DNA of 32,985 nucleotides from Arenibacter certesii DSM 19833 (GCF_000429545.1 NZ_AUCB01000042.1:1-32985), one strand, 5' to 3'. Positions 6,921-16,710 are shown, counted from the stretch's first letter. Numbers and translations are program-made. The notes: generated from the letters alone by a model not told the origin.

Positions 6921-8180
6921 CTATTTGTTTATAAAAAAATAGCGTATCCTGCATGCTTCTCCGACACTTGTTGAATCATCATTTCTTGCTATCCTAATCT
7001 GTAATCTGTGTTTTTTATTTTCTAGCCCTGCACCCAAGGTGTAGAACCATGGAAGGTGCAGACTTGTACTCCACTTGGTCAATAAATTCAATTTTTCCCA
7101 TTGTCCTTTATCGATTCGGTATTCAATAATTCCGGCATCTGGACCGGCAGCTAAGGCGATTCCTACGGTGTTTCCTGTAAAGGTAAAACTGACCCTTCCC
7201 GCATTGGCCTTCTCACCGATCAACATAGGCACGTTGGTATAGTTATTTCTAGTGCCTTTACCATCCTTGGGTACCCATTGAGGATCGATTTTCCAAGCCC
7301 CATTAAATTTAGCTTTGGCAACATCGATCAGGACCCCGTTGTTGTAGTTATATCTATCCAACGGTTCGGGTAATATATAGTGGTTAATTTTAACGCTCTC
7401 ATCACTAGGCTTGGTCCACCCATTTTCCAGAAAGGTAATTATGGAGCGTGCATATATGCCCTGACCGAAAGGGGAGGGGTGCAGATCTTTAAAATCATCC
7501 TCCCAAGTAAATTCTCCTGCATCTATTCTTTCCGTAACCTCTTTTGCAAGGTTAATAGTCGGAATATGATAGTGGGCAGCAACTTTTTCATGATTTTGGA
7601 TAACTTTGGGCGCTTCCCCGTTCCGGTATGATTTCATTTTATCTGGATCTGCAAAATACATGAATACAATATCCGTTGTAGGGTTTAAGTTCCTGGCGTG
7701 CCGAACGATACCTTCCATGGCCCTTATTTGTTCTATCTCTGTTCTGCCATTTGTGGCATCGTTCACGGCCGCCTCCTCAAATAATAGGTCTATAGGGCCT
7801 CCACTAAAAAGATCCCGTTGCATTCGAAAAGCAGCGGGAGTAGATCCCATAGAGGGGATGCCTGCGGCAATAAATTCGAATTGGGTATCGGGGAACCTAT
7901 TTTTCAAATAATTAGTAATACTATCACGCCAACCAGGATTATAGGTGATTGATCCCCCTAGGAAACCAACCCTTCCTTTTTTCTCTCTTTTAAATTTAAG
8001 TAGGCTATTTGGTATTCCGCTCCTGAGCGTATGATAGCGCGATGGATCTAAAGTTTCATCTATTTGATGCAAATGTTCATACATTGCGCCATTTTCTATT
8101 TCTGCACCTGCTTTTTCTGCTGGGATGGTTGCAGAAAACAAGATAAATGTAAATAAGATTAAGGGGCCGATCAACTTCAT
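6921..8180 (-). CDS. Secreted SGNH/GDSL hydrolase with C-terminal beta-sandwich-like domain
   Basis: The ATG at 8180 gives 419 residues with a signal peptide (KLIGPLILFTFILFSATIPA). A TTG 24 bases upstream is less likely. SGNH blocks are visible: GFLGGSITY with the nucleophile Ser77, a Gly near 108 in AAGIPSMGS, Asn140 in EAAVND, and the Asp-x-x-His block as KDLHPS (232-235). Residues from about 255 to the end form a second domain rich in beta strands, including GRVSFTFTGNTVGIALAAGP and IEYRIDKGQWEKL. This second domain is seen in several polysaccharide-locus esterases. The likely job is to remove acetyl or similar acyl esters from the glycan. It lies between the PhoD-like gene and the sulfatase with short gaps (31 and 56 bp), so co-transcription is likely. 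The substrate is not established. Confidence 0.85.
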   Translation of the reverse strand: MKLIGPLILFTFILFSATIPAEKAGAEIENGAMYEHLHQIDETLDPSRYHTLRSGIPNSLLKFKREKKGRVGFLGGSITYNPGWRDSITNYLKNRFPDTQFEFIAAGIPSMGSTPAAFRMQRDLFSGGPIDLLFEEAAVNDATNGRTEIEQIRAMEGIVRHARNLNPTTDIVFMYFADPDKMKSYRNGEAPKVIQNHEKVAAHYHIPTINLAKEVTERIDAGEFTWEDDFKDLHPSPFGQGIYARSIITFLENGWTKPSDESVKINHYILPEPLDRYNYNNGVLIDVAKAKFNGAWKIDPQWVPKDGKGTRNNYTNVPMLIGEKANAGRVSFTFTGNTVGIALAAGPDAGIIEYRIDKGQWEKLNLLTKWSTSLHLPWFYTLGAGLENKKHRLQIRIARNDDSTSVGEACRIRYFFINK

Positions 8181-8211
8181 ACTATCATTAAAATTGGGTG
8201 ACAATTTTCGT

Positions 8212-10830
8212 TTAACTTAACATTAGTTTAATTGTCTTTTTATTTATTTTTTTAGCTTTCACATTTTTTATAGTCTTCTTTTTGTCGCTTTCTGTATTGT
8301 GAAGCACTAGGGTATATTTTCCTTCAGAAAATACTTTTGGCTTAAAAGTAGCCGATGACAAGCGAATGGAATATACCAGTACCTCCGTTTGATCAAAAAT
8401 GGAAAGTACGGGAGTAGTACCATCTGTTATCTGAATTTCGGGCAACCACGCTTCTGCTTTTCGTCCATAATTATCCAATTGGTCAATAGTTATTGGCCAA
8501 CCCGGATTTTGTACCTTTTCACCAAGGGTCGGGTCTACAAACCTGGGCCAACATTCTGTTTTAATGGTTCTGTCTTTTTTATTAAATGTGACCAAACCAT
8601 AACCGGTGGCCCTATTGTGGATAATCTTCGGTTCTAAGCCGGTGTTATACGGGTTGGCAACCGCATAGACCGTTATTTTATTTCCAAATCCATCCTCATT
8701 ATTACCGATATAAGCCGGATTTTCATAAGTGTGTTTGTCAGCATCAACATTTGAGGGCCAATACCTTCTTGGCCAGATATTGTTTAAAGCAGGACCTGCA
8801 AATGCAAAACCGCTATCCCCATGTTTTTCAAGGCCATATTGAATATAACTGCCTAAATGCTGATCTCCTGCAATATGGAAAGCAAAACATTTTCTTATAA
8901 TTTCGATAGCTTCATCTCGTTTATTGGCAGGCCAGCCGTTGGAATCCATATCTACGGTAGGTTTATCGCCAACAACGTACTCGCCTTTTTTAGGGATATA
9001 CAAGGACGGCACCACTTCATCTGTTAAGACTTCCTTGGGCAGGGTGGCGACAGTTGCAAAGTTGGTCTGTGACAATACGACTTTCATACTTGTGTCGTTA
9101 TTCCAATCTTCTACCCAGTTGTTTAAGAAGGCTTCTTGTCGTTCTCCCAACAAATTGGCAGGTAAATTTCTATGTTTTTTAATATCAAAATCGGGATTGG
9201 TTATAAAACCGTTCCACACTTTAGCTTCTTTGGGAAGTACCTGTTTTGGAGCGGATTTAAATTTCCGGTCCTCTAGGATTGCAAAACTTAAACCAGCATA
9301 TTTCCATTGGGTGTAATACACGCCGATCCCTTGTTTTACGGGCGTTGGGTCATAAGGGTCGGGCAGGTGGCTGGTTTGCGTAAACTGGATCATATTTACC
9401 CAATCTGCAGCCATTTTATAGCCGCCCGAATCTTGTGCCGACGCGCCAAAACCTTCGCTAACATCGGCCGCCTTACCACCTTCCCCCCATACGTTTCCGT
9501 GATAGACATCATGGTCATCGGGAATAATGGCACAGGGCTTATGCCTGAACAATTCCCGATAGCCCCATCCGAACATCATCCACTTCCGAAGGTAATCTAA
9601 ACAAGTATCGTCAAAATCCCCACTATATTCTGCTCCAAAGCCTCCCGTACTTTCATAAAATTGATCTCCTAAAAAGAGGATAATATCGGGATTCAATTTT
9701 GACATGTTTTTATGGATATCATTATCGGGAAACCCATGATGGGCGTTGCAACTGAACACAGCTGTTTTAATCTTATCTACATCGGTAGGCTCTTTCTCAA
9801 TAGTTCCCTCATAAAAATACTGGTGGATCTCATTTTTTAAGGGGATCTCAAGGAATATTCTATAAGGGGTTTTCTGGGTACTGTCCCATTGATCAATACT
9901 GAAATTGACAGCTCTCCCAGAGTGGGTGACCGAAGAGGTTGCCAAAGTTTTCCAATCCTCGTTTTCTTGTGTTTGCAGGGCTACTTTATGTCCCTTAATT
10001 TTTTCGATCGGACTTAATTGAGCCGTAATTTTTAATTTATTTTGATGCAGTGTGTATTGAGCGAAACAGATAGGACCGAATAGGTTACTTTCTATATGCT
10101 CCATATTTTCAGAAACAATTTGCCAATCTGAAAAAGCGACGGATGGTTTGTCGTACGTCTTATTATCATTCACATGGGAGAGCAGAGCAAAATTACCGGT
10201 AAGCTCTTCTGCTGGAATGCTAACCTCTGTCTTTGGGAATAACTGTTTGTCCGTAAGGGGATTTTTGATGGTTATGGACAATTGATAATTGGAACGGGAA
10301 GGCCGTGCATCTATTTGCAAACGAACAGCTTTGGGCAATTCCCCTATTTTCGTCTCTATAACTTTATCGCCTATTATTAAATTGCCCAAAGGATCTATTG
10401 CAATATCTAAACCTTTGCCGAAAACTGCAGCGGAACGATAGTCATTAAAAGGACCTTTAGCTCCTAGTCGCATCCCATACAAGGCTTCATTAGCAGTGTT
10501 CAATTCTTTGTTTAAGATAGATATGGTAACCGCCGCCTTAAAAGGAGTCCGATCATTTGATTTCTGAACGTTTAACAAGTGTAACGTTCTATTGGCACCA
10601 GATAGTTTACAAACGGCTTTTCCATCTTCTAAGTGCCAATCTTGCAGTCTGTTGCCCCAATATTCAGGACCTACCCATTTCATATCCGGCCAATTCTGCC
10701 AATTGCTGTTGAAATTTAAGATGGCTTGGTTTGGTCTGTTTGCTAAGAAGGAATGGGCAAAAGCTGATTCCGATATTAAAGGTAGAAACGAGCTTAAAAC
10801 AATTGTCTTAATAGTTTTTCTTCTGTCCAT
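8212..10830 (-). CDS. PhoD-like metallophosphatase with N-terminal jelly-roll-like domain
   Basis: The protein has 872 residues. The N-terminus MDRRKTIKTIVLSSFLPLIS has paired Arg before a hydrophobic stretch and may be a Tat signal, as in classical PhoD; Sec export is possible. Residues about 35-245 look like a LamG/concanavalin-type beta domain (for example PSVAFSDWQIVSENM). Residues about 250-345 resemble the PhoD N-terminal beta domain. The catalytic part runs from about 355 to 760: AVFSCNAHHGFPDN, PDIILFLGDQFYES (381-394), IPDDHDVYHGN (436-446), SQTNF (587-591) and IAGDQHLGS (653-661). These metal-binding motifs define the PhoD-like clan, which cleaves phosphomonoesters or diesters. Its lead position in an operon with an esterase and a sulfatase suggests action on a decorated glycan, but that is inference. 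Confidence 0.88.
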   Translation of the reverse strand: MDRRKTIKTIVLSSFLPLISESAFAHSFLANRPNQAILNFNSNWQNWPDMKWVGPEYWGNRLQDWHLEDGKAVCKLSGANRTLHLLNVQKSNDRTPFKAAVTISILNKELNTANEALYGMRLGAKGPFNDYRSAAVFGKGLDIAIDPLGNLIIGDKVIETKIGELPKAVRLQIDARPSRSNYQLSITIKNPLTDKQLFPKTEVSIPAEELTGNFALLSHVNDNKTYDKPSVAFSDWQIVSENMEHIESNLFGPICFAQYTLHQNKLKITAQLSPIEKIKGHKVALQTQENEDWKTLATSSVTHSGRAVNFSIDQWDSTQKTPYRIFLEIPLKNEIHQYFYEGTIEKEPTDVDKIKTAVFSCNAHHGFPDNDIHKNMSKLNPDIILFLGDQFYESTGGFGAEYSGDFDDTCLDYLRKWMMFGWGYRELFRHKPCAIIPDDHDVYHGNVWGEGGKAADVSEGFGASAQDSGGYKMAADWVNMIQFTQTSHLPDPYDPTPVKQGIGVYYTQWKYAGLSFAILEDRKFKSAPKQVLPKEAKVWNGFITNPDFDIKKHRNLPANLLGERQEAFLNNWVEDWNNDTSMKVVLSQTNFATVATLPKEVLTDEVVPSLYIPKKGEYVVGDKPTVDMDSNGWPANKRDEAIEIIRKCFAFHIAGDQHLGSYIQYGLEKHGDSGFAFAGPALNNIWPRRYWPSNVDADKHTYENPAYIGNNEDGFGNKITVYAVANPYNTGLEPKIIHNRATGYGLVTFNKKDRTIKTECWPRFVDPTLGEKVQNPGWPITIDQLDNYGRKAEAWLPEIQITDGTTPVLSIFDQTEVLVYSIRLSSATFKPKVFSEGKYTLVLHNTESDKKKTIKNVKAKKINKKTIKLMLS

Positions 10831-10852
10831 TTGCTATTGTTTGGTCCATAAT

Positions 10853-10860
10853 CAAATGTA
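10853..10860 (-). promoter_or_regulatory. Candidate -7 box for the minus-strand PhoD-SGNH-sulfatase operon
   Basis: On the minus strand the bases read TACATTTG, an exact TAnnTTTG match ending 22 nt before the ATG at 10830. No clear TTTG -33 box is visible upstream. For the divergent plus-strand operon, TATTTTTG at 10921-10928 is a weaker candidate. Confidence 0.45.
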
Positions 10861-11053
10861 ACCCATTTTAAAACATGAGGGTAAGTTAAATAAATATTAG
10901 TGCAATTGACCTATTTTATTTATTTTTGTTTTTATCATTTCTAACAAACCGTGAACCCTATCTTTATAGAAACAGACAATCCAGAATTTTGGGATTCAAT
11001 GAGTTAGGGACGAGAGCGGAATATTTTCGACCAAACAAATAAAAAAATAAATT

Positions 11054-12652
11054 ATGGAAGCAATAAATACGGTGGACGTAATGGTTATTGTTTTGTATCT
11101 GTTATGCATCGTATTTGTAGGATTATGGTTTTCCCGCAAAAAAAGACAGACGAGCGAAGGTTATTTTTTGGCAGGAAAATCGTTGACCTGGTCTGTGATC
11201 GGGGCTTCGTTATTTGCCTCGAATATTTCAACAGTTCATTTGGTGGGCCTAGCGGAATCAGGTTTTATAGATGGCATAGTTTGGGGGAATTTTGAGTGGT
11301 TTTCCGCCTTTGAGCTTATTATCCTTGCATTGGTGTTCATTCCTTTTTATTTGCGAACCAAAATTACCACGCTCCCCCAGTTCTTGGAGAAACGGTATGA
11401 TGTAAGGTCGAGAGTAGTGCTGGCTATTTTCAGTATTTTGGCCGCGCTCTTTATGCATATCGGGGTAAGTTTTTATGCAGGTGCAGTAGTTTTCGAAAAA
11501 ATATTCGGGCTCAATATTCTTGTATCGATAATCATCATTGCTACGGTAACCGGTATCTATACGATTATTGGGGGCCTGACTTCAGTGGTAATCACGGAAA
11601 CAGCTCAAACAGTTATTTTAATACTTGGTTCATTAACCATTACCTTATTGGCCATTTACCAACTTCCGGAAATTGGAATCCATACATACGATGCGTTAAA
11701 AGAAGCGGTAGACCCCGACCGGTTAAAAGCAGTAAGCTTTAATACCGAGAAAAAAGGTTTTACTTTTATGGATATGCTCTTTGGTCATTTAATATTGGGT
11801 ATTTGGTATTGGTGTACCGATCAAACCATAGTACAACGGGTTTTAGGAGCCAAATCTGAAAAACAGGCCAAATTGGGAGCTATTTTCGCCGGTTTCCTTA
11901 AAATTTTACCGGTGTTTATCATGGTAGTTCCTGGAATTTTAGCTGTTGCCCTTTTTCAAGACGAAATTGGGAACGATACAAAAAGTGTGTTACCAGTAAT
12001 GATAATGAATTTAATGCCCATTGGTCTCAAAGGACTGATGGTAGCGGCCTTGTTGGCAGCGGTAATGAGCAGCGTGGCTGCAGCACTGAACAGCTGTTCT
12101 ACTCTAATTGTCTATGATGTTTTTGATAAAATTAAGCCTGACCTATCCGACAAGGCCAAAATAAATATCGGAAAAATCACAGGTGGGGTAGTATTGGTGC
12201 TATCAGTTGCCTGGTCTCCTTTTTTGGGGAATCTCGGAGCTATTTTTGAGTTGATCAACCAAATGTTTTCCATTTTCGCGCCATCTATTGTAGCAGTATT
12301 TGTTTTGGGTATTATCTCTAGAAAAGGAACGGCCAACGCTGCATTCTATACGCTCCTTGGAGGGAGTTTCTTTGCCGCCTGCATATTTTATGTGGAAAAA
12401 TATATGGTGATCGGTGGGATTGAAAATTATATTTCCAGTCCCGAGGGATTGGGTATAAACTGGTTGAGACAGACTTATATCTATTTTATCATCTCTTCAA
12501 CAATTTATTTGAGTATATCCTATTTTGATAAAACGGTACAGGAGATTCCTGCTGAATTTTATTTGAAGGTAAGCACCCCTTCCAAACTAATTAATTATCT
12601 AAGTGTTTTGTTAGTGGGGGTCATGCTGGTCCTATATTATATTTTTTATTGA
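11054..12652 (+). CDS. Sodium/solute symporter (SSS family), probable sugar importer
   Basis: This 532-residue membrane protein starts MEAINTVDVMVIVLYLLCIV and has about 13 or 14 hydrophobic segments. SSS hallmarks are seen: SEGYFLAGKSLTWSVIGASL in the first loop and helix 2, ASNISTVHLVGLAESGF with the Na-site Ser/Thr residues, TLPQFLEKRYDVRSR, and the unwound-helix region LAAVMSSVAAALNSCSTLI (helix 8-9 area with the second Na site). It resembles the SglT-type sugar symporters often found in Bacteroidota sugar loci. It is the first gene of the plus-strand run and would bring the final monosaccharide across the inner membrane. L-fucose or a related sugar is the inferred cargo, from FucD and the fucosidases nearby. 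The next gene begins 25 bp downstream. Confidence 0.92.
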   Translation: MEAINTVDVMVIVLYLLCIVFVGLWFSRKKRQTSEGYFLAGKSLTWSVIGASLFASNISTVHLVGLAESGFIDGIVWGNFEWFSAFELIILALVFIPFYLRTKITTLPQFLEKRYDVRSRVVLAIFSILAALFMHIGVSFYAGAVVFEKIFGLNILVSIIIIATVTGIYTIIGGLTSVVITETAQTVILILGSLTITLLAIYQLPEIGIHTYDALKEAVDPDRLKAVSFNTEKKGFTFMDMLFGHLILGIWYWCTDQTIVQRVLGAKSEKQAKLGAIFAGFLKILPVFIMVVPGILAVALFQDEIGNDTKSVLPVMIMNLMPIGLKGLMVAALLAAVMSSVAAALNSCSTLIVYDVFDKIKPDLSDKAKINIGKITGGVVLVLSVAWSPFLGNLGAIFELINQMFSIFAPSIVAVFVLGIISRKGTANAAFYTLLGGSFFAACIFYVEKYMVIGGIENYISSPEGLGINWLRQTYIYFIISSTIYLSISYFDKTVQEIPAEFYLKVSTPSKLINYLSVLLVGVMLVLYYIFY

Positions 12653-12677
12653 AAAAATTGAGAAAAAATAGAATGTT

Positions 12678-13766
12678 ATGAACTTCGATCAACAGCCTAG
12701 GCTTCCAAACGCTCCTCTTCCCATTGCCATTATCGGGTCGGGGGGTATTGTACGGGATGCACATCTGCCTGCCTATTCCCTTGCAAATTTCCCTGTAATG
12801 GGAGTTTATGATATTGATGTGGAGAAGTCGAAAGATTTAAAGGAACAATATCCTTTAGTTAAAAAAGTATACACCTCCCTTTCCAATTTAATCAGCGATG
12901 CCGTTAAAGTCAATGCGATTTTTGATCTTGCAGTTCCCGCTAACTCAATCTGTCCCATTCTAGAACAGCTCCCTATAGGTTCGGCAGTACTGATCCAGAA
13001 GCCGATGGGGGAAAACTTAAAAGAGGCGGAACAGGTCTTAGAGGTGTGCAAAAGAAGAAAATTAGTGTCCGCCATTAATTTCCAATTGCGATTCGCGCCC
13101 TATATGTTGGCATCCAAGGACATTATAGGGCAAGGATTGATCGGGGATGTTTTTGATATAGAAATTAAGGTCTGTGTACATACCCCATGGCAGTTATGGG
13201 ATTTTCTATACACAAAGCCACGCGTAGAAGTATTATATCACAGCATTCATTATTTGGACCTGATCCGAAGTTTTTTGGGCGACCCGATACGGGTAATGGC
13301 CAGTACTTTAAAACATCCAAGGACCAAGGAATTGGCTGCTACCCGGAGCAGTATCATATTAGATTATGATCAGTACACCCAAGCAAGGATCTTGACCAAT
13401 CATGGGCATGTATATGGATCGGAACATCAGGAATCATATCTAAAGATAGAAGGGACAAAGGGCGCTATAAAAATCAAGATCGGACTCTCTTTGGATTATC
13501 CCAACGGAAGGCCCCCAAAAATGGAGTATGTTATTTTGGAAGATGGAAAAGGTTGGCGGGAAATCCCCTTGGTGGGCGGGTGGTTCCCCCATGCATTTGT
13601 GGGTACTATGGCCGGACTACAAATTCATTATTTAAATAGGGAGGTCCCTTTGCCACACAGTACGGAAGACGCCTTGCAGACCATGCGCTTGGTAGAAACG
13701 GTTTATCGCTCCAGCGAAGAAGGAGGGATCAATTTTAATCAAATGAAAAAGGAACAGCATAAATAA
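12678..13766 (+). CDS. Gfo/Idh/MocA-family NAD(P)-dependent oxidoreductase
   Basis: The 362-residue protein has no signal peptide, so it is cytoplasmic. The Rossmann nucleotide-binding motif is at 15-28 (PIAIIGSGGIVRDA). The conserved Lys motif appears as LIQKPMGENL (105-114), where the family usually has EKP. Position 188-194 carries HSIHYLD, supplying the catalytic-site His residues. The C-terminal half is the mixed alpha/beta sheet domain (for example YLKIEGTKGAIKIKIGL). Members oxidise or reduce sugars, sugar acids and inositols. The position between a sugar symporter and the fucosidase/fuconate dehydratase genes suggests an early step on the imported sugar, perhaps a sugar dehydrogenase. 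No sequence feature fixes its substrate. Confidence 0.88.
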   Translation: MNFDQQPRLPNAPLPIAIIGSGGIVRDAHLPAYSLANFPVMGVYDIDVEKSKDLKEQYPLVKKVYTSLSNLISDAVKVNAIFDLAVPANSICPILEQLPIGSAVLIQKPMGENLKEAEQVLEVCKRRKLVSAINFQLRFAPYMLASKDIIGQGLIGDVFDIEIKVCVHTPWQLWDFLYTKPRVEVLYHSIHYLDLIRSFLGDPIRVMASTLKHPRTKELAATRSSIILDYDQYTQARILTNHGHVYGSEHQESYLKIEGTKGAIKIKIGLSLDYPNGRPPKMEYVILEDGKGWREIPLVGGWFPHAFVGTMAGLQIHYLNREVPLPHSTEDALQTMRLVETVYRSSEEGGINFNQMKKEQHK

Positions 13767-13879
13767 CATTTTCATAAAAACGCTATTATTAAGAAATGAG
13801 CATGACAAAAAATTGATTGAAAAAACAAAAAACAATCTAGAGGCCGACAGGCAAGATTACATTCCTGTACTGGAGTTTA

Positions 13880-13913
13880 CCTGCCGTAGGTAGGTTTACC
13901 TATCGGAGATAGG
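13880..13913 (+). repeat. Two tandem small hairpins upstream of the first GH29 gene
   Basis: CCTGCC and GGTAGG (13880-13894) form one hairpin with a GTA loop and one G-U pair. CCTATC and GATAGG (13899-13913) form a perfect second one with a GGA loop. They sit in the 190-bp gap between the oxidoreductase and the GH29 gene. They resemble the small palindromes scattered between flavobacterial genes and may modulate mRNA stability; no T-tract follows. Confidence 0.5.
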
Positions 13914-13956
13914 CGCTGCCGAAATATGAGCATTAAAAAACAATAAATATCTACAT

Positions 13957-15336
13957 ATGAAAACCGAACTAAAAAATTTATTAAGTGTCCTTATCCTAGT
14001 TGTGTTTTACAATGTACAAGGACAGCTGACCGGTGGAGGGGAGGCCAATCCCGATCTAACCACCAACAAAGAATCTTTACAGGTATTCCAAGATTTACGC
14101 TTTGGCATGTTTATACATTGGGGCCCCGTATCCCTTCGGGGAACGGAAATAGGATGGTCCAGGGGGGTTCAAGTGCCTAAAGAGGATTATGATGGTCTGT
14201 ACAAGGAATTTGACCCCGTTCTTTTTAATGCCAAGGAGTGGGTAAAAACGGCCAAGGATGCCGGTATGAAATATATAGTACTGACCACCAAACATCATGA
14301 TGGGTTTTCCTTGTGGGATTCAAATTTTACCGATTATGATATGATGTCTACGCCTTATAAAACGGATATAGTAAAGGAATTGGTAGAGGAATGTAAAAAA
14401 CAAGGAATTGTTTTTGGAGCCTATTATTCTATAGCCGATTGGCACCATCCCGATAATCCCATGGTATATCCTCCGGAAAAAACCGATACTGGGTTAAAGG
14501 ATATTAATGACGCAAAAACAAAAGCTAAGATGGACCGCTATATCGGCTATATGAAAAACCAGTTAAAGGAGCTGATCGATAATTATGATCCAGCTATTAT
14601 TTGGTTTGATGGGGAATGGGAATGGGTTTGGACCCATGAAATGGGGATGGATCTTTATAAATATGTCAGAAGCCTAAAAAATGATATTTTAATCAATAAC
14701 CGGGTTGATAAAGGTCGGAAAGGTATGGAAGGCATTACGACCAGTAACAGATATGCGGGGGATTATGAAACACCCGAACAACAGGTTGGAGCATTTAATG
14801 ACAAAAATGCCTGGGAAACCTGTATGACCATTGCCAATCAATGGGCTTGGAAACCCAATGACCCTATGAAATCCAGAAAAGAATGTATTCAGACACTCTT
14901 GCGAACTGTTGGTGGTGACGGCAATTTGCTTTTCAATGTTGGGCCTATGCCAGACGGTCGAATCGAACAGCGTCAAATAGATCGATTAAAAGAGATGGGC
15001 GATTGGTTAAAAGTCAACGGATCGGCTGTATTTGGAACTAGAGGAGGCCCCTATCTACCTACAGAATATATGGTTAGTACTCGGAATAAAAATAGAATAT
15101 ATCTGCACTTATTCGAAAAGACGGAATCACCTTTAACGCTCCCTTTTCCAAAAGGTGTTAAAATAGAGAAATCCTATTTTTTGAAAAATGAGGATCAGAT
15201 TCAGATTGATCGTGATAAAACTTCAATTACCATCAATTTACCAGAAATCATGCCCGATGAGGATGCCTCGGTCCTAGTCTTGGAATTAAACCGGTCTGCT
15301 CTTGATATAGATGTACAGCCTAGAATAAATTATTAG
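13957..15336 (+). CDS. GH29 alpha-L-fucosidase, secreted
   Basis: The protein has 459 residues with a signal peptide (KNLLSVLILVVFYNVQGQ). The GH29 catalytic barrel is clear. RFGMFIHWGP is at 48-57, YIVLTTKHHDGFSLWDS at 106-122 carries the substrate-binding His pair, and YDPAIIWFDGEW at 210-221 holds the nucleophile Asp218. DYETPEQQ (269-276) and NAWETCM (284-290) are in the region where GH29 enzymes carry the acid/base Glu. RTVGGDGNLLFNVGPMPDG marks the end of the barrel, followed by a short C-terminal beta domain. It is a retaining enzyme that would release terminal alpha-L-fucose from exported or periplasmic oligosaccharides. The next gene, fuconate dehydratase, fits a fucose fate. Confidence 0.95.
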   Translation: MKTELKNLLSVLILVVFYNVQGQLTGGGEANPDLTTNKESLQVFQDLRFGMFIHWGPVSLRGTEIGWSRGVQVPKEDYDGLYKEFDPVLFNAKEWVKTAKDAGMKYIVLTTKHHDGFSLWDSNFTDYDMMSTPYKTDIVKELVEECKKQGIVFGAYYSIADWHHPDNPMVYPPEKTDTGLKDINDAKTKAKMDRYIGYMKNQLKELIDNYDPAIIWFDGEWEWVWTHEMGMDLYKYVRSLKNDILINNRVDKGRKGMEGITTSNRYAGDYETPEQQVGAFNDKNAWETCMTIANQWAWKPNDPMKSRKECIQTLLRTVGGDGNLLFNVGPMPDGRIEQRQIDRLKEMGDWLKVNGSAVFGTRGGPYLPTEYMVSTRNKNRIYLHLFEKTESPLTLPFPKGVKIEKSYFLKNEDQIQIDRDKTSITINLPEIMPDEDASVLVLELNRSALDIDVQPRINY

Positions 15337-15471
15337 AAATTTGGATATGCACAAAATTAAAAAATGAATGTTATGCCATGTCCAATCCAAATACCCTTGA
15401 AGAGAATCAATAAATAAAAACCCGGTGTCTTAAACGAAAAGTAAAAAAGGGCACCATATAGGAGATGAATT

Positions 15472-16710
15472 ATGTATAAAACAATCATCATAAAAAAGGG
15501 ACAGGCCGTGGATACCCGTTTCAATCTTAAGGATGGTGCCGGTTCCGATGCTGTGCATACTACACCCATATATGCTTATGCGGTGTGTAAATTAAGTACC
15601 GATACTAATTTAGAGGGGATAGGACTTGCTTTTACCCTTGGTGCGGGCAACAAATTGGTCTGTGATGCCATTGATTATTTGGTAAGGCATATAGAAGGCA
15701 TGGAAATAAACTCATTGATGGCCAATTTTGGAGAGACCTATAAAATGATGGCCGATGACCCTAATTTAAGATGGCTAGGCCCGCATAAAGGGGTGGTCCA
15801 CCTAGCTCTGGCAGCCGTGGTTAATGCGTGTTTTGACCTATGGGCAAAATCCAAGGAGGTGCCGCTATGGAAACTGCTTATCGACCTTTCCCCAGAAGCG
15901 TTGGCCAATACATTGGATTTTTCCTACTATGAAGATATTCTTCCCAAAGAAGAGGCAATAGCTCTTTTGATTGCCCAACAACAAGGAAAGCAAAACCGGG
16001 AAAAAATATTGGAAATTGGTTATCCAGGTTATGATACTTCCATAGGTTGGTTCAATTATAGCGATGATAAAGTAGCCGATAATATTAAAAAGGCGATGGA
16101 TAACGGTTTTACCGCCATGAAATTAAAGGTTGGAGCCAAAGATGCCGGACGGGATATTCGACGCGCAGCATTGGTCCGTAAAATTGCGGGTGATAAAGCT
16201 ACTATAATGTTCGATGCGAATCAACAATGGAACTTACCTCAGGCAATTGCGATTTGTAAAGAATTAAGGGAATTAGATCCTTTTTGGATAGAGGAACCCA
16301 CCCACCCTGACGATGTGCAAGCTCATGTGAAACTGGCCAGTACAGTAGATGTAAAACTAGCATTGGGAGAGCATGTGCCAAATAAAATGGTATTTAAAAA
16401 CTTTATCCAATCGGGCTGTATGTCTTTTAATCAGGTAGATGCGGTGAGGGTAGGAGGGGTTTCAGAGTTCATTTTAATAAGCCTATTGTCTAAAAAATAT
16501 AATATTCCCGTGGTGCCCCATGTCGGTGATATGGGGCAGATTCATCAGCACCTGGTGCTCTATAATCACGTTTCAGTGGGACACCCTGCCCTGCTGTTGG
16601 AGCATATTCCACATCTGCGCGAACATTTTAAATTTCCAGTACGTATTGAAAATTCACGCTACCAGACTCCGCAAGAGCCAGGGATGAGCAGTGATTTGCT
16701 ATACTATTGA
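15472..16710 (+). CDS. fucD: L-fuconate dehydratase (enolase superfamily)
   Basis: The 412-residue cytoplasmic protein matches L-fuconate dehydratase (human ENOSF1 and Xanthomonas FucD type) along its length. GAGSDAVHTTP, LRWLGPHKGVVHLALAAVVN, DLWAK and EHFKFPVRIENSRYQTPQEP are shared family phrases. The catalytic set falls in the expected places: KLK motif at 217-219, metal ligands Asp248 (MFDANQQW), Glu274 (WIEEPT) and Glu300 (ALGEH), and the general base His350 (VVPHVG). It dehydrates L-fuconate to 2-keto-3-deoxy-L-fuconate in the oxidative L-fucose pathway. AGGAGA lies 7 nt before the ATG. It is the strongest evidence that the locus degrades a fucose-containing glycan. The pathway steps before and after it are not recognised in the window. 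Confidence 0.93.
   Translation: MYKTIIIKKGQAVDTRFNLKDGAGSDAVHTTPIYAYAVCKLSTDTNLEGIGLAFTLGAGNKLVCDAIDYLVRHIEGMEINSLMANFGETYKMMADDPNLRWLGPHKGVVHLALAAVVNACFDLWAKSKEVPLWKLLIDLSPEALANTLDFSYYEDILPKEEAIALLIAQQQGKQNREKILEIGYPGYDTSIGWFNYSDDKVADNIKKAMDNGFTAMKLKVGAKDAGRDIRRAALVRKIAGDKATIMFDANQQWNLPQAIAICKELRELDPFWIEEPTHPDDVQAHVKLASTVDVKLALGEHVPNKMVFKNFIQSGCMSFNQVDAVRVGGVSEFILISLLSKKYNIPVVPHVGDMGQIHQHLVLYNHVSVGHPALLLEHIPHLREHFKFPVRIENSRYQTPQEPGMSSDLLYY

Noticed and set aside
5974..9600. Several long plus-strand open frames opposite the sulfatase, SGNH and PhoD genes
   Set aside because: They are antisense shadows of strongly supported genes and show no protein-family motifs.
10905..10928. Full -33/-7 promoter for the symporter operon
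   Set aside because: TATTTTTG fits the -7 box but the nearest TTG is only 12 nt upstream, shorter than usual spacing; kept only as a weak mention.
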